Assembly: GCA_036567205.1 (NCBI GenBank)
Contig: DATCVA010000167.1
Coordinates: 1-13,984 of the forward strand
DNA: 13,984 bases
Origin: DATCVA01 sp036567205
GTDB lineage: Bacteria > Pseudomonadota > Gammaproteobacteria > Burkholderiales > Burkholderiaceae_B
Direction of reading: 5' to 3'
A program made the position numbers and the translations under genes. The first letter of the stretch is position 1. Each line of letters starts with the position of its first letter. This document shows, piece after piece, positions 13,674-13,984 of this stretch. The notes beneath the pieces were generated by a model. It did not search any database. It saw nothing but the letters and a program-made list of their open reading frames with translations, and was not told the origin of the DNA.

Positions 13674-13984
13674 ATGAAATACCTCAAGGGATATTCCCAG
13701 GACTTGCAGAACAAAGTCCGGCTATTGGCCGATCGCGGGCACTTGGCCGGCGTATTGCGCGACCGATACCCCATGGGCCATATGGTGCGTACTGACAAGG
13801 CTTTGTACGACTATGTTGTAGATTTGAAGAATCTTTATATTCGAAACGGCGCTCCGATCAGCAAAGTGGCTTTCGACAGCAAAATACAGGTGGTCGCGCA
13901 CGCGCTGGGCCAACACACCACTATTTCCAGGATTCAAGGCGCGAAACTCAAGACCAAGCACGAAATACGAATTGCCACAATATT
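13674..13984 (+). CDS. ygjP: YgjP-like metalloprotein (M48/DUF45-type), 5' part only
   Basis: The frame opens at an ATG at 13674 and runs off the right edge after 103 residues. The visible part aligns closely with the N-terminal half of E. coli YgjP: YLKGYSQDL, then RYPMGH, TDKALYDYVVDLKN, RNGAPISKVAFDSKI, ALGQHTTISRIQGAKLK and KHEIRIATI. The family has a zinc-binding HExxH helix in its second half, not included here, so the metal site cannot be confirmed. A mini-gluzincin fold is known for relatives, but the physiological role is not settled. The ribosome site is weak (GAAG-like); the ATG at 13664 is in another frame. The gene is divergent from the membrane-protein gene at 12990-13493. Confidence 0.87.
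   Translation, partial: MKYLKGYSQDLQNKVRLLADRGHLAGVLRDRYPMGHMVRTDKALYDYVVDLKNLYIRNGAPISKVAFDSKIQVVAHALGQHTTISRIQGAKLKTKHEIRIATI

Noticed and set aside
1..13984. Mobile elements, CRISPR arrays, tRNA or rRNA genes
   Set aside because: No transposase or integrase frame, no regularly spaced repeats and no RNA gene signature were seen on reading both strands.

Overview
This window looks like chromosomal DNA of a Gram-negative proteobacterium, most likely a betaproteobacterium; the order-level placement is inference from protein style only. Pointers are a GT9 heptosyltransferase-type enzyme with a GmhB-like phosphatase (lipopolysaccharide or related glycan chemistry), an HPII-type large catalase, a SelU-type tRNA enzyme, a YgjP-type metalloprotein and several sigma-54-type promoters. 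Base composition is moderate and even, and no transposase, integrase, tRNA, rRNA or CRISPR array is visible.

Layout. Positions 1-3624 (minus strand) hold a compact four-gene glycan operon, read GT4 glycosyltransferase, short-chain dehydrogenase, GmhB-like HAD phosphatase, GT9 glycosyltransferase. The last gene runs off the left edge. A 285-bp divergent gap (3625-3909) separates it from a plus-strand group: a second short-chain dehydrogenase with a lysine/glutamine-rich N-terminal tail, acetate kinase (ackA), phosphoketolase (xfp) and catalase (katE). katE converges with and overlaps selU (minus strand, 11124-12254). Just upstream of selU is a frameshifted, truncated remnant of selD. Then come a YkvA/DUF1232 protein and an unrecognised four-helix membrane protein (both minus), and the start of a ygjP-like gene (plus), cut by the right edge.

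How it fits together. Three sequences close to the sigma-54 (RpoN) consensus lie exactly where promoters should be: one facing the glycan operon, one facing the SDR-ackA-xfp group, and one just upstream of katE. If real, they place surface-glycan synthesis, the phosphoketolase/acetate kinase shunt (sugar phosphate to acetyl-phosphate to acetate plus ATP) and peroxide defence in one RpoN-dependent programme. That is the most interesting signal here. No enhancer-binding activator gene is in the window, so the inducing signal is unknown.

The second notable point is the selD remnant. SelU needs selenophosphate, made by SelD, to make 2-selenouridine, so either another selD exists in the genome or this selU is being left without its partner.
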